A stretch of DNA of 6,085 nucleotides, taken from the NCBI GenBank assembly GCA_005793645.1, contig SXRG01000079.1:1-6085 (forward strand), written 5' to 3'. Of the stretch, positions 1-5,724 are shown piece after piece; position 1 is the first letter of the stretch, and every line of letters starts with the position of its first letter. Source of the DNA: Burkholderiales bacterium (GTDB taxonomy: Bacteria; Pseudomonadota; Gammaproteobacteria; Burkholderiales; Thiobacillaceae). Made by a program: the position numbers and the translations under genes. The notes under the pieces were generated by a model. That model did no database searches. It was given only the letters and a program-made list of their open reading frames with translations, and was not told where the DNA came from.

Positions 1-89
1 GCGATGTGATCCGGAAGGCTTTGGCCATGTTCGAGGCGTACACCGTCGATCTCGATCACACCCTGGGTCAGGGGCGAGAGCCCGAGGAG
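1..89 (-). CDS. ABC-transporter ATPase fragment (both ends missing)
   Basis: Read on the minus strand from 89 down to the window edge, 29 codons stay open and give LLGLSPLTQG followed by VIEIDGVRLEHGQSLPDH. This matches the stretch just after the Walker A helix of ABC ATPases, where the family typically reads like L-L-G-L-x-x-P-T-x-G-x-I-x-I-D-G-x-x-L. The Walker A glycines and lysine, which should be encoded just above about position 95, are absent: that sequence reads as ThrS on the plus strand. The Q-loop, signature motif and Walker B would lie beyond the window edge. The IDG pattern resembles ATPase domains of export or type I secretion half-transporters, but the subfamily cannot be settled from 29 residues. 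The plus-strand reading of the same bases has no likeness to ThrS. Chance resemblance is possible but the match covers the whole stretch. Confidence 0.55.
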
Positions 90-95
90 CAGATG
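80..95. other. Breakpoint between ABC-type fragment and thrS
   Basis: ThrS similarity starts abruptly at the codons gag gag cag (84-92, residues E-E-Q) and the minus-strand ABC-like reading ends at about 89. In ThrS the residues before E-E-Q are the nearly invariant D-D-A-H-I-F-C-T, following motif 2; here they are R-E-P preceded by unrelated sequence. The bases ccgaggagcag fit both partners (ThrS on plus, L-L-G on minus), so a few bases of shared sequence may lie at the join. It could be a real rearrangement, a chimeric clone or amplification product, or a misassembly. Confidence 0.6.
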
Positions 96-851
96 GAGCA
101 GGAGTGCAAGGATGTCGTCGCCCTGATTCTTGATATTTATGCGGATTTTGGTTTCACCGAGGTGCGCATCAAGCTGTCGACGCGCCCGGAAAAGCGCATC
201 GGCTCGGACGCAACCTGGGACAAGCTGGAGGACGCCTTGTCCTTGGCTCTGGAACACATGGGCATGAAGTACGAACTATTTCCTGGCGAAGGTGCCTTCT
301 ACGGCCCCAAACTGGAGTTCGTCCTGCGCGATGCTATTGGCCGCGATTGGCAATGCGGCACGCTTCAGGTGGATATGAGCTTGCCGGAACGTTTTGATCT
401 CCACTATGTGGATGCCGACAATACTCAGAAGCGGCCGGTCATGCTGCATCGAGCCCTGTTTGGTTCCCTGGAACGCTTTACTGGCATCCTGATCGAAAAC
501 TATGCCGGTGCCATGCCATTGTGGCTGGCGCCGGTGCAGGTGGTGGTGATGAGTATCACCGATGCGCAAGCCAAGGCTGTGGTTCAAGTGACTAGTGATC
601 TGAAAAAACAGGGCTTCCGGGTCGAAATGGACTTGAGAAATGAGAAGATTGGCTATAAAATCCGCGCCCACTCGATGCAACGAGTTCCTTATCAGGTTGT
701 GATCGGGGATAAGGAGATGGCCGAAGGCCGTGTGGCCGTACGGCGTCGGGGTGGTGAGGATTTAGGGACGATGACATTGGAGGCCTTTTCGGCCCTGTTG
801 GGATCGGAATTAGAGGCCAAGTCGGGGTCTAAATTGGTCCATGCGCTCTGA
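84..851 (+). CDS. thrS: Threonyl-tRNA synthetase, C-terminal part (5' missing)
   Basis: ThrS is a class II synthetase that attaches threonine to tRNA-Thr in the cytoplasm. About 255 residues are present, corresponding to roughly E. coli residue 390 to the C-terminus of a usual ~640-residue protein. Visible landmarks are KLSTRPEKRIGSD, the GEGAFYGPK block, WQCGT, the segment PVMLHRALFGSLERF with the histidine at 447-449 (equivalent to zinc ligand His511 in E. coli) and the motif 3 arginine at 474-476. The anticodon-binding domain runs from WLAPVQVVV (522) through DLRNEKIGYKIR to the end. The TGS and editing domains, motifs 1 and 2 and the first two zinc ligands are missing. The frame stays open upstream to a GTG at position 6, but those 26 codons do not resemble ThrS and that start is not credible. 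As it stands the piece could not be an active enzyme. It lies 31 bases before infC, as in related genomes. Confidence 0.93.
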   Translation, partial: EEQMEQECKDVVALILDIYADFGFTEVRIKLSTRPEKRIGSDATWDKLEDALSLALEHMGMKYELFPGEGAFYGPKLEFVLRDAIGRDWQCGTLQVDMSLPERFDLHYVDADNTQKRPVMLHRALFGSLERFTGILIENYAGAMPLWLAPVQVVVMSITDAQAKAVVQVTSDLKKQGFRVEMDLRNEKIGYKIRAHSMQRVPYQVVIGDKEMAEGRVAVRRRGGEDLGTMTLEAFSALLGSELEAKSGSKLVHAL

Positions 852-868
852 TAGTGCGACATTGTTTT

Positions 869-876
869 AAGGGGAA
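869..876 (+). promoter_or_regulatory. infC ribosome binding site
   Basis: The purine run aaggggaa lies between an in-frame TAA (868-870, overlapping it) and infC. It decides the start: from the last g of aagggg there are only 2 bases to the in-frame TTG at 877, too few for normal initiation, but 8 bases to the in-frame ATC at 883. TTG at 889 would be 14 bases away, too far. Confidence 0.6.
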
Positions 877-882
877 TTGAGC

Positions 883-1404
883 ATCGCTTTGGAAAAGGAA
901 CAACGGATTAATGGTGAGATTACCTCACCCGAGGTCCGGCTCGTTGGAGTGGATGGCGAGCAACTAGGCATTTGTAGTGCGCGTGAGGCCTTGTTCAAGG
1001 CCGAGGAGGCAGAGCTGGATCTCGTTGAGATCGCACCGCTGGCTAAACCGCCAGTGTGCAAGATCATGGATTTTGGTAAGTTCCGCTACCAGGAACAAAA
1101 GAAGCAGCATGATGCACGCCAGAAGCAGAAGCAGATTCAAATCAAGGAAGTCAAGATTCGTCCGGGTACTGACGAGAATGACTACCAGGTCAAGATGCGC
1201 GGTCTGTTGCGTTTCTTGGCGGATGGGGACAAGGTCAAGGTGACTTTGCGTTTCCGCGGTCGCGAGATGGCGTATCAGAACATTGGTATGGACCAGTTGA
1301 AGCGGATTGAGTCCGATGCGATGGAGTTGGGTACGGTGGAGCAGATGCCTAAGCTGGAAGGCCGGCAGATGGTGATGGTCATTGGACCGAAGAAGAAGAA
1401 ATGA
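883..1404 (+). CDS. infC: Translation initiation factor IF-3, probable ATC start
   Basis: IF3 binds the 30S subunit, checks the start codon and initiator tRNA, and keeps subunits apart. The protein has the N-domain (RINGEITSPEVRLVG, GEQLGICSAREAL, DLVEIAPLAKPPVCKIMDFG), a lysine/glutamine-rich linker around residues 65-85, and the C-domain (KEVKIRPGTDENDYQVK, VTLRFRGREMAYQ, EGRQMVMVIGPKKKK). It is complete: 173 residues from ATC 883 or 175 from TTG 877, against 180 in E. coli. I chose ATC because of Shine-Dalgarno spacing and because, as I recall, IF3 of related bacteria starts at a rare codon with I-A at the N-terminus; E. coli infC starts with AUU. Since IF3 itself discriminates against such codons, a rare start makes the gene self-limiting. 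The TTG at 877 remains an alternative. It sits between thrS and rpmI, probably co-transcribed with them. Confidence 0.95.
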   Translation: MALEKEQRINGEITSPEVRLVGVDGEQLGICSAREALFKAEEAELDLVEIAPLAKPPVCKIMDFGKFRYQEQKKQHDARQKQKQIQIKEVKIRPGTDENDYQVKMRGLLRFLADGDKVKVTLRFRGREMAYQNIGMDQLKRIESDAMELGTVEQMPKLEGRQMVMVIGPKKKK

Positions 1405-1523
1405 ATCTCGGGGTCGATGCGGCCCCTGGTAGTTGAAGTCGCATCAATAAGTCGTGTTGGCAGGTTTAAAGCGTCTCCATTGGAGTCCACCTGTCTGGCA
1501 TATATAAATGAAAGGAATCGGCC
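1405..1523 (+). promoter_or_regulatory. rpmI leader, candidate bL20 autoregulatory region
   Basis: This 119-base gap separates genes that are otherwise closely packed. Besides the hairpin at 1410-1426 it holds a second one: ggcaggt (1459-1465) pairs with acctgtc (1489-1495), seven pairs with one G-U, enclosing an inner stem ctcc/ggag (1475-1478 with 1482-1485). The rpmI Shine-Dalgarno aaagga (1511-1516) lies 7 bases before the ATG at 1524, and ggcc at 1520-1523 could pair with ggcc at 1421-1424 in a long-range contact. In E. coli, bL20 represses rpmI-rplT by binding folded RNA in this same gap. Location and structure fit such a role, but I cannot show the specific bL20 recognition fold. Confidence 0.4.
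1410..1426 (+). promoter_or_regulatory. Hairpin just after infC stop
   Basis: ggggtc (1410-1415) pairs with ggcccc (1421-1426), six pairs including one G-U, around a five-base loop. It starts 5 bases after the infC stop. No T-run follows (the next bases are tggtagttg), so it is not a normal intrinsic terminator. It may protect or mark a 3' end, or be part of the rpmI leader fold. Confidence 0.45.
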
Positions 1524-1721
1524 ATGCCGAAAATGAAGACCAAAAGCGGGGCTGCAAAGCGTTTCCGCGTTCGGGGCAGCGGCAGTATCAAGCGCGGCCA
1601 AGCCTTCAAGCGTCATATTCTGACCAAGAAGACCACCAAGTCTAAGCGCCAATTGCGTGGCACCACCGCTGTAGCAGCGGGTGATCAGCGCCATATTCGC
1701 GACATGATGCCCTACGCGTAA
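1524..1721 (+). CDS. rpmI: 50S ribosomal protein bL35
   Basis: Small, very basic protein of the large ribosomal subunit, 65 residues, the usual family length. It begins MPKMKTKSGAAKRFRVRGSG and continues with HILTKKTTKSKRQLRG, both family hallmarks, ending RHIRDMMPYA. The start ATG has aaagga 7 bases upstream. Its stop codon overlaps the Shine-Dalgarno of rplT (aaggag, 1720-1725), so translation of the pair is probably coupled, as in E. coli where repression of rpmI by bL20 carries over to rplT. Nothing is unusual in the protein. Confidence 0.97.
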   Translation: MPKMKTKSGAAKRFRVRGSGSIKRGQAFKRHILTKKTTKSKRQLRGTTAVAAGDQRHIRDMMPYA

Positions 1722-1730
1722 GGAGAAACC

Positions 1731-2090
1731 ATGCCCAGAGTTAAACGCGGAGTAACCGCACACGCCTCACACAAGAAGGTCATTGACGCCGCCAAAGGCT
1801 TCCGTGGTCGTCGTAATAATGTCTTCCGCGTCGCCAACGAAGCGGTGATGAAGGCCGGTCAATACGCCTATCGTGACCGTCGTCAGAAAAAGCGCCAGTT
1901 CCGTACGCTGTGGATCGCTCGTATCAACGCGGCCGCTCGCAGCCTGGATCTGACCTACAGCCAGTTCATGCACGGTTTGAAGAAGACAGGGATTGACCTG
2001 GATCGTAAGGTGCTGTCCGACATGGCTATCTTCGACGAAGCGGCCTTTGCTCAGATTACGGAGCAGGTCAAGGCTGCCTTGGCGAACTGA
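1731..2090 (+). CDS. rplT: 50S ribosomal protein bL20
   Basis: bL20 binds 23S rRNA early and is needed for 50S assembly; in E. coli it also represses its own operon. The 119 residues match the family length (118 in E. coli). The N-terminal tail PRVKRGVTAHASHKKVIDAAKG is the basic extension that threads into rRNA, and the globular part has AGQYAYRDRRQKKRQFR, LWIARINAAAR and a C-terminal region with FMHGLKKTGIDLDRKVLSDMA. It starts 9 bases after rpmI, with aaggag 5 bases before the ATG. Strong hairpins follow the stop codon directly, marking a likely break in the transcript before pheS. Confidence 0.97.
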   Translation: MPRVKRGVTAHASHKKVIDAAKGFRGRRNNVFRVANEAVMKAGQYAYRDRRQKKRQFRTLWIARINAAARSLDLTYSQFMHGLKKTGIDLDRKVLSDMAIFDEAAFAQITEQVKAALAN

Positions 2091-2127
2091 CCACTAGACG
2101 ATTCGACGCGCAGCGTTGAATCGGTGG
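2091..2127 (+). terminator. Long hairpin abutting the rplT stop
   Basis: cgattcgacgc (2099-2109) pairs with gcgttgaatcg (2113-2123): 11 pairs with one G-U and a three-base loop. An outer helix ccac (2091-2094) with gtgg (2124-2127) closes it across a four-base bulge. Only ttt then ggt follow, so as an intrinsic terminator it is weak; it could instead protect the 3' end of the rplT message. Confidence 0.5.
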
Positions 2128-2143
2128 TTTGGTAATACCCGGC

Positions 2144-2177
2144 CGGGGATGACGCAAGTCCTCCCCGTTCTTGTTTG
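2144..2177 (+). terminator. Probable intrinsic terminator after rplT
   Basis: cgggga (2144-2149) pairs with tccccg (2162-2167); after one mismatch, gac (2151-2153) pairs with gtc (2158-2160) around a GCAA tetraloop. The GC-rich stem is followed directly by ttcttgtttg (2168-2177), a T-rich tract. This is the best terminator shape in the window. In E. coli a partial terminator also separates rplT from pheS. Confidence 0.65.
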
Positions 2178-2326
2178 TGGTGGGCACCTCGAAAAAACGC
2201 TCATATCCGTTAAAACGGGTATCCGTTTGTTGTTCTTGCTGGGTTTTCGCGGACTCGGGAACGACGCATACGGGTTTTTCGAAGTGTCCTCGTGGAACTT
2301 TTGTTTGGCTGTGTTGAGGTTGCTCC
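2178..2326 (+). other. pheS upstream region, no clear gene or promoter
   Basis: Beyond the switch-like hairpins I find no confident sigma-70 promoter here, though one would be expected if the terminator at 2144-2177 works. One plus-strand frame is open from an ATG at 2149 to a TGA at 2332-2334, overlapping the pheS start by 8 bases, with five phenylalanine codons clustered near its end. Its ATG lies inside the terminator stem and lacks a ribosome binding site, so I do not call it a gene. gagg at 2316-2319 is the pheS Shine-Dalgarno. Confidence 0.4.
2203..2228 (+). promoter_or_regulatory. Mutually exclusive hairpins in the pheS leader
   Basis: The short word ccgtt occurs at 2207-2211 and again at 2223-2227, with aacgg between them (2214-2218). 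Hairpin A pairs 2203-2210 with 2215-2222 (8 pairs, one U-G, loop taaa). Hairpin B pairs aaacgg (2213-2218) with ccgttt (2223-2228) around gtat and is followed by gttgttcttgct, a fairly T-rich run. The two cannot form together, which is the geometry of an attenuator. E. coli pheST is controlled by attenuation through a phenylalanine-rich leader peptide, but I see no convincing leader peptide ahead of these hairpins, so the mechanism is open. Confidence 0.35.
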
Positions 2327-3340
2327 ATGTCTGATGCCATCTTGCGTGATGCTGAAAGCGCCTTTGCGGCGGCCACTTCACTGCCAGTACTCGATCAAGT
2401 TAAGGCCGGTTTTCTAGGCAAACAGGGTTGGGTGGCTGAGCAGATGAAGGCGCTCGGAGGCTTGCCGCCCGAGGCACGGCGCGAGGCGGGCGCGTCGATT
2501 AATCGCGTCAAGGAGGGTATTGAGGCGCTCCTCAAGGCCCGTCGTCTATCCCTTCAAGAGGCTGACCTGGCAGCCCAGTTGGCAGCGGAGTCGCTGGATA
2601 TCACCCTGCCCGGTCGTGGTGAGGGTGTGGGTGGGCTGCATCCGGTGACCCGCACCCTGGCGCGCATGGAGGCCTTGTTTGGATCACTGGGTTTTGTGGT
2701 GGCTGATGGCCCGGAGATCGAGACCGACTTCCATAACTTTACCGCACTGAATATTCCTGAAGACCATCCGGCACGGGCCATGCACGACACTTTTTACCTC
2801 GATGCCGGCCGCTTGTTGCGGACCCATACATCACCGGTTCAGGTGCGTTATATGCAGGACAACCCGCCACCGATCCGCATCGTTGCACCGGGGCGCGTCT
2901 ATCGTTGTGACTCCGATGTGACTCATACACCGATGTTCCATCAGGTCGAGGGGCTCTGGATCGATGAGACAGCGAGTTTCGCGGATCTGAAAGGGCTTTT
3001 GGCCGACTTCATGGCGCGATTCTTTGAGCGTGACACCTTGCCGGTGCGCTTCCGTCCCTCCTTCTTCCCGTTTACCGAACCGTCGGCCGAGATGGACATT
3101 GGTTGCGTGATTTGTGGTGGTGAGGGCTGCCGCGTTTGTTCGCACACTGGTTGGCTGGAGGTGCTGGGTTGTGGCATGGTGCATCCCAATGTGTTCGCAC
3201 ATGTGGGGATCGACAGCGAACGCTGGCAGGGCTTTGCCTTTGGTCTTGGGGTCGAGCGGTTGGCCATGTTGCGCTATGGCGTCGATGACTTGAGATTATT
3301 CTTTGAGAATGATGTGCGCTTTTTGAAGCAATTCGCCTGA
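2327..3340 (+). CDS. pheS: Phenylalanyl-tRNA synthetase alpha subunit
   Basis: Catalytic subunit of the cytoplasmic alpha2-beta2 enzyme that charges tRNA-Phe. The 337 residues slightly exceed E. coli (327). The N-terminal ~90 residues form the tRNA-contacting coiled-coil arm. The class II core starts at GGLHPVTRT (102-110); motif 2 is GRVYRCDSDVTHTPMFHQ (189-206) and motif 3 GFAFGLGVERLAMLRYG (302-318), with Ala304 matching the E. coli residue (Ala294) that limits the size of the amino-acid pocket. FTEPSAE (249-255) lines the phenylalanine site. An insert relative to E. coli carries four cysteines, at 260, 263, 268 and 271 (C-x2-C-x4-C-x2-C), a possible metal knuckle that I recall in many bacterial PheS proteins. 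The start ATG has gagg 7 bases upstream. pheT follows after 10 bases. Confidence 0.97.
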   Translation: MSDAILRDAESAFAAATSLPVLDQVKAGFLGKQGWVAEQMKALGGLPPEARREAGASINRVKEGIEALLKARRLSLQEADLAAQLAAESLDITLPGRGEGVGGLHPVTRTLARMEALFGSLGFVVADGPEIETDFHNFTALNIPEDHPARAMHDTFYLDAGRLLRTHTSPVQVRYMQDNPPPIRIVAPGRVYRCDSDVTHTPMFHQVEGLWIDETASFADLKGLLADFMARFFERDTLPVRFRPSFFPFTEPSAEMDIGCVICGGEGCRVCSHTGWLEVLGCGMVHPNVFAHVGIDSERWQGFAFGLGVERLAMLRYGVDDLRLFFENDVRFLKQFA

Positions 3341-3350
3341 GGACGCCGCC

Positions 3351-5714
3351 ATGCAATTTTCCGAATCTTGGTTGCGTAGCCGGGTCAATCCTACGCTCGA
3401 CAGTGCCGCTCTGTCGCATCAACTCACCATGGCAGGCCTCGAGGTTGAGGCTCTGATGCCCGTCGCACCGCCGTTTTCGTTTGTGGTGGTGGCTCAGATC
3501 CTCTCGGCCGAGAGGCATCCGGACGCCGACCGTTTGCAGGTGTGCCAGGTCGATGTTGGTATGTCTGAACCCTTACAGATCGTCTGCGGTGCGAGCAACG
3601 CTCGTGCGGGCCTGAAGACGGCCTGTGCGTTGGTGGGTGCCCAACTGCCTGGCTTCGAGATCAAACGCGCCAAGGTGCGCGGAGTCGAGTCGCTGGGCAT
3701 GATGTGTTCGGCTAAGGAGTTGGGCATGGAGTCGGTCGCCGAAGGCATCCTGGAGTTTTCGGTCGATGCGCCGATTGGCCAGCCAGTGCGCGACTATCTA
3801 GACCTTGACGATCAGATCTTTACCCTCAAGTTGACCCCTAACCGCGGTGATTGTCTGTCGATCTCCGGTGTAGCCCGCGAGGTGGCGGCGATTACTGGTA
3901 CGGTCGCAGCCCTGCCGGTGGTTGAGGCCGTACCCGCTACCGTGAACGATGTCCTCCAAATTACGGTGGATGCAGCGACTGCTTGCTTGCGGTACTGTGG
4001 CCGAGTTGTGCGCGGCGTGAGTAGTGCGGCCGTGACGCCGGACTGGATGCAGCGGCGCTTGGCGCGTTCCGGCGTGCGTGCCTTGCACCCGGTGGTTGAT
4101 ATCACTAATTATGTCTTGCTGGAGCTGGGCCAGCCCATGCACGCCTTTGATCGCTCCAAGCTTCAGGGTGGCCTTGCGGTGCGTCTGGCGACGGTGGATG
4201 AGACGCTGGAATTGCTTAATGGTCAGACGATTAAACCCGATACCGATACCTTGCTGATTGCGGATCTTGCCGGGCCTGTTGCCTTGGCCGGGATCATGGG
4301 TGGGCAGGGCAGTGCGGTTGATGCAACGACGATCGATGTTGTTCTGGAGGCGGCCCATTTCACTCCGGCGGCGATGGCTGGACGAGCGCGGCGCTATGGT
4401 CTGTCGACCGATTCCTCACACCGTTTTGAGCGTGGCGTGGCTGCTGATCTGCCGCGTCAGGCGATGGAATGGGCCACGCGCCTGGTGCTTGAAATCTGCG
4501 GTGGGGCGGCTGGCCCGGTGGTGGAGGTTGGCCCCGGCGCGATTGCGCGCCAGCCCATCCGTTTCCGCCCGACGCGGGCGCGTAAGGTTCTCGGCATTGA
4601 TTTGGATGATGCTGGTATGGTGACGCATTTCGCCCGCCTCGGCTTGGAGACAACTCTGGATCAGGAGGTCTGGCAGGTGCAGGTACCCGCACATCGCTTT
4701 GACCTCAACATCGAGGTGGATCTCATTGAGGAAATTGCGCGCCTTGAGGGTTATGACCGTCTGCCTATGGCCTTCCCTAGCGGCGAGGCGCGTATGCGGC
4801 CGACCCCGGAGGACTGGCGCGGTGTCGCATCGATCAAGGCGCGACTGGTGGCGCGGGGCTGGCAGGAGATCATCACTTACAGCTTCATTGACCCGGCCGA
4901 TGCGGCCCTGTTTTCCGGGGATGCGCCCCCGATCACCTTGTTGAACCCGATCACCACATCTTTGTCGGTGATGCGCGCGAGCCTGCTGCCGGGTCTGGTG
5001 CAGACCTTGCGCCACAACCTCAACCATGGTCAGGAACGCCTGCGGCTCTTCGAGGTCGGTCGCTGTTTTACCGGAGTAGAGGCTGACCAGCAGCCCCAGC
5101 GTGTGGCCGGTCTGCTCTACGGTGCGGCGATGACGGAGCAATGGGGTGCGGCAACGCGTACCGCGGATTTCTTTGATCTGAAGGTAGAGGTAGAGGCGTT
5201 GGTGGCCCCACAGGGATTGGATTTCCGTAATGAGCCGCATCCGGCCCTGCACCCGGGGCAATGTGCATGCCTCTATCTAGGGGACCGTGCGGTGGGGTGG
5301 ATCGGTGCCCTGCACCCGCGCCTGGTGCAGATGCGGGGCTTGGCACGGGCACCACTGGTGTTCGAGCTGGATCTTATGGTTTTCGCCGAGGGATCGTTGC
5401 CACGCTACGGGGGTGTGGCGCGGTTGCCGGCGGTGCGCCGCGATCTGGCCGTCCTCGTGGATGAGGCCGTGCCCGTGGGCCGCATGCTTGATACGCTGCG
5501 GGCCGCATTGCCTCCCGCCATAACGGCGCTCGACCTGTTTGATGTGTATCGCGGCAAGGGGCTCCCTGAGGGCAAAAAGAGCCTTGCCTTCAAGGTGTTA
5601 TTGCAACATACTGAGAAAACATTTACCGACGCAGAAATCGATGCCCTGATCGGCCAGGTCTTGAACCAGATGGCCGATTCGTTTGGTGCGGTTTTGCGGG
5701 GTGGTACATACTGA
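3351..5714 (+). CDS. pheT: Phenylalanyl-tRNA synthetase beta subunit
   Basis: Partner of PheS; it binds tRNA-Phe, edits mischarged Tyr-tRNA and completes the heterotetramer. Length is 787 residues (795 in E. coli). In order: the N-terminal tRNA-binding OB domain (about 40-150, with HPDADRLQVCQVDVG and MCSAKELGM), the GDCLSISGVAREVAAITG segment (167-183), the B3/B4 editing region (about 210-390, with ALHPVVDITNYV, GQPMHAFD, ALAGIMGG and DSSHRFERGV), the B5 domain (about 402-475, ending in VDLIEEIARLEGYDRLP), the catalytic-like module, and the C-terminal FDX-ACB anticodon-recognition domain (about 685-787, starting RYGGVARLPAVRRDLAVLVD). The Shine-Dalgarno gagga overlaps the pheS stop and lies 7 bases before the ATG, so the two subunits are probably translated in a coupled, balanced way. 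No disruption is seen. Confidence 0.97.
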   Translation: MQFSESWLRSRVNPTLDSAALSHQLTMAGLEVEALMPVAPPFSFVVVAQILSAERHPDADRLQVCQVDVGMSEPLQIVCGASNARAGLKTACALVGAQLPGFEIKRAKVRGVESLGMMCSAKELGMESVAEGILEFSVDAPIGQPVRDYLDLDDQIFTLKLTPNRGDCLSISGVAREVAAITGTVAALPVVEAVPATVNDVLQITVDAATACLRYCGRVVRGVSSAAVTPDWMQRRLARSGVRALHPVVDITNYVLLELGQPMHAFDRSKLQGGLAVRLATVDETLELLNGQTIKPDTDTLLIADLAGPVALAGIMGGQGSAVDATTIDVVLEAAHFTPAAMAGRARRYGLSTDSSHRFERGVAADLPRQAMEWATRLVLEICGGAAGPVVEVGPGAIARQPIRFRPTRARKVLGIDLDDAGMVTHFARLGLETTLDQEVWQVQVPAHRFDLNIEVDLIEEIARLEGYDRLPMAFPSGEARMRPTPEDWRGVASIKARLVARGWQEIITYSFIDPADAALFSGDAPPITLLNPITTSLSVMRASLLPGLVQTLRHNLNHGQERLRLFEVGRCFTGVEADQQPQRVAGLLYGAAMTEQWGAATRTADFFDLKVEVEALVAPQGLDFRNEPHPALHPGQCACLYLGDRAVGWIGALHPRLVQMRGLARAPLVFELDLMVFAEGSLPRYGGVARLPAVRRDLAVLVDEAVPVGRMLDTLRAALPPAITALDLFDVYRGKGLPEGKKSLAFKVLLQHTEKTFTDAEIDALIGQVLNQMADSFGAVLRGGTY

Positions 5715-5724
5715 GACCCTTGTG

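Noticed and set aside
6..83. GTG at position 6 as the start of thrS
   Set aside because: The 26 codons from here to the first ThrS-like residue do not resemble ThrS, and a ThrS starting here would lack the TGS, editing and most catalytic sequence. The frame is simply open across the junction.
1480..1508. Possible sigma-70 promoter before rpmI: ttggag (1480-1485) and tataaa (1503-1508) with a 17-base spacer
   Set aside because: The -35 matches only half the consensus, and the transcript would start at about 1515, inside the ribosome binding site of rpmI, giving a message without it.
2189..2282. Long-range pairing of tcgaaaaa (2189-2196) with tttttcga (2275-2282)
   Set aside because: Eight mostly A-T pairs closing a loop of nearly 80 bases are weak and easily found by chance. 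No flanking pairs extend the helix.
4416..5261. Long minus-strand open frame opposite pheT, and other long antisense frames
   Set aside because: They lie entirely opposite a well-conserved gene in GC-rich DNA, where antisense frames stay open by codon bias. The translations are rich in Arg, His, Gln and Pro and show no recognisable domain.
5601..5629. ihfA promoter in the end of pheT: ttgcaa (5601-5606) and taccga (5624-5629)
   Set aside because: The -10 is poor (about half the consensus), and A/T-rich stretches in coding sequence often give such matches. E. coli ihfA does have a promoter within pheT, but this candidate is not strong enough to annotate.
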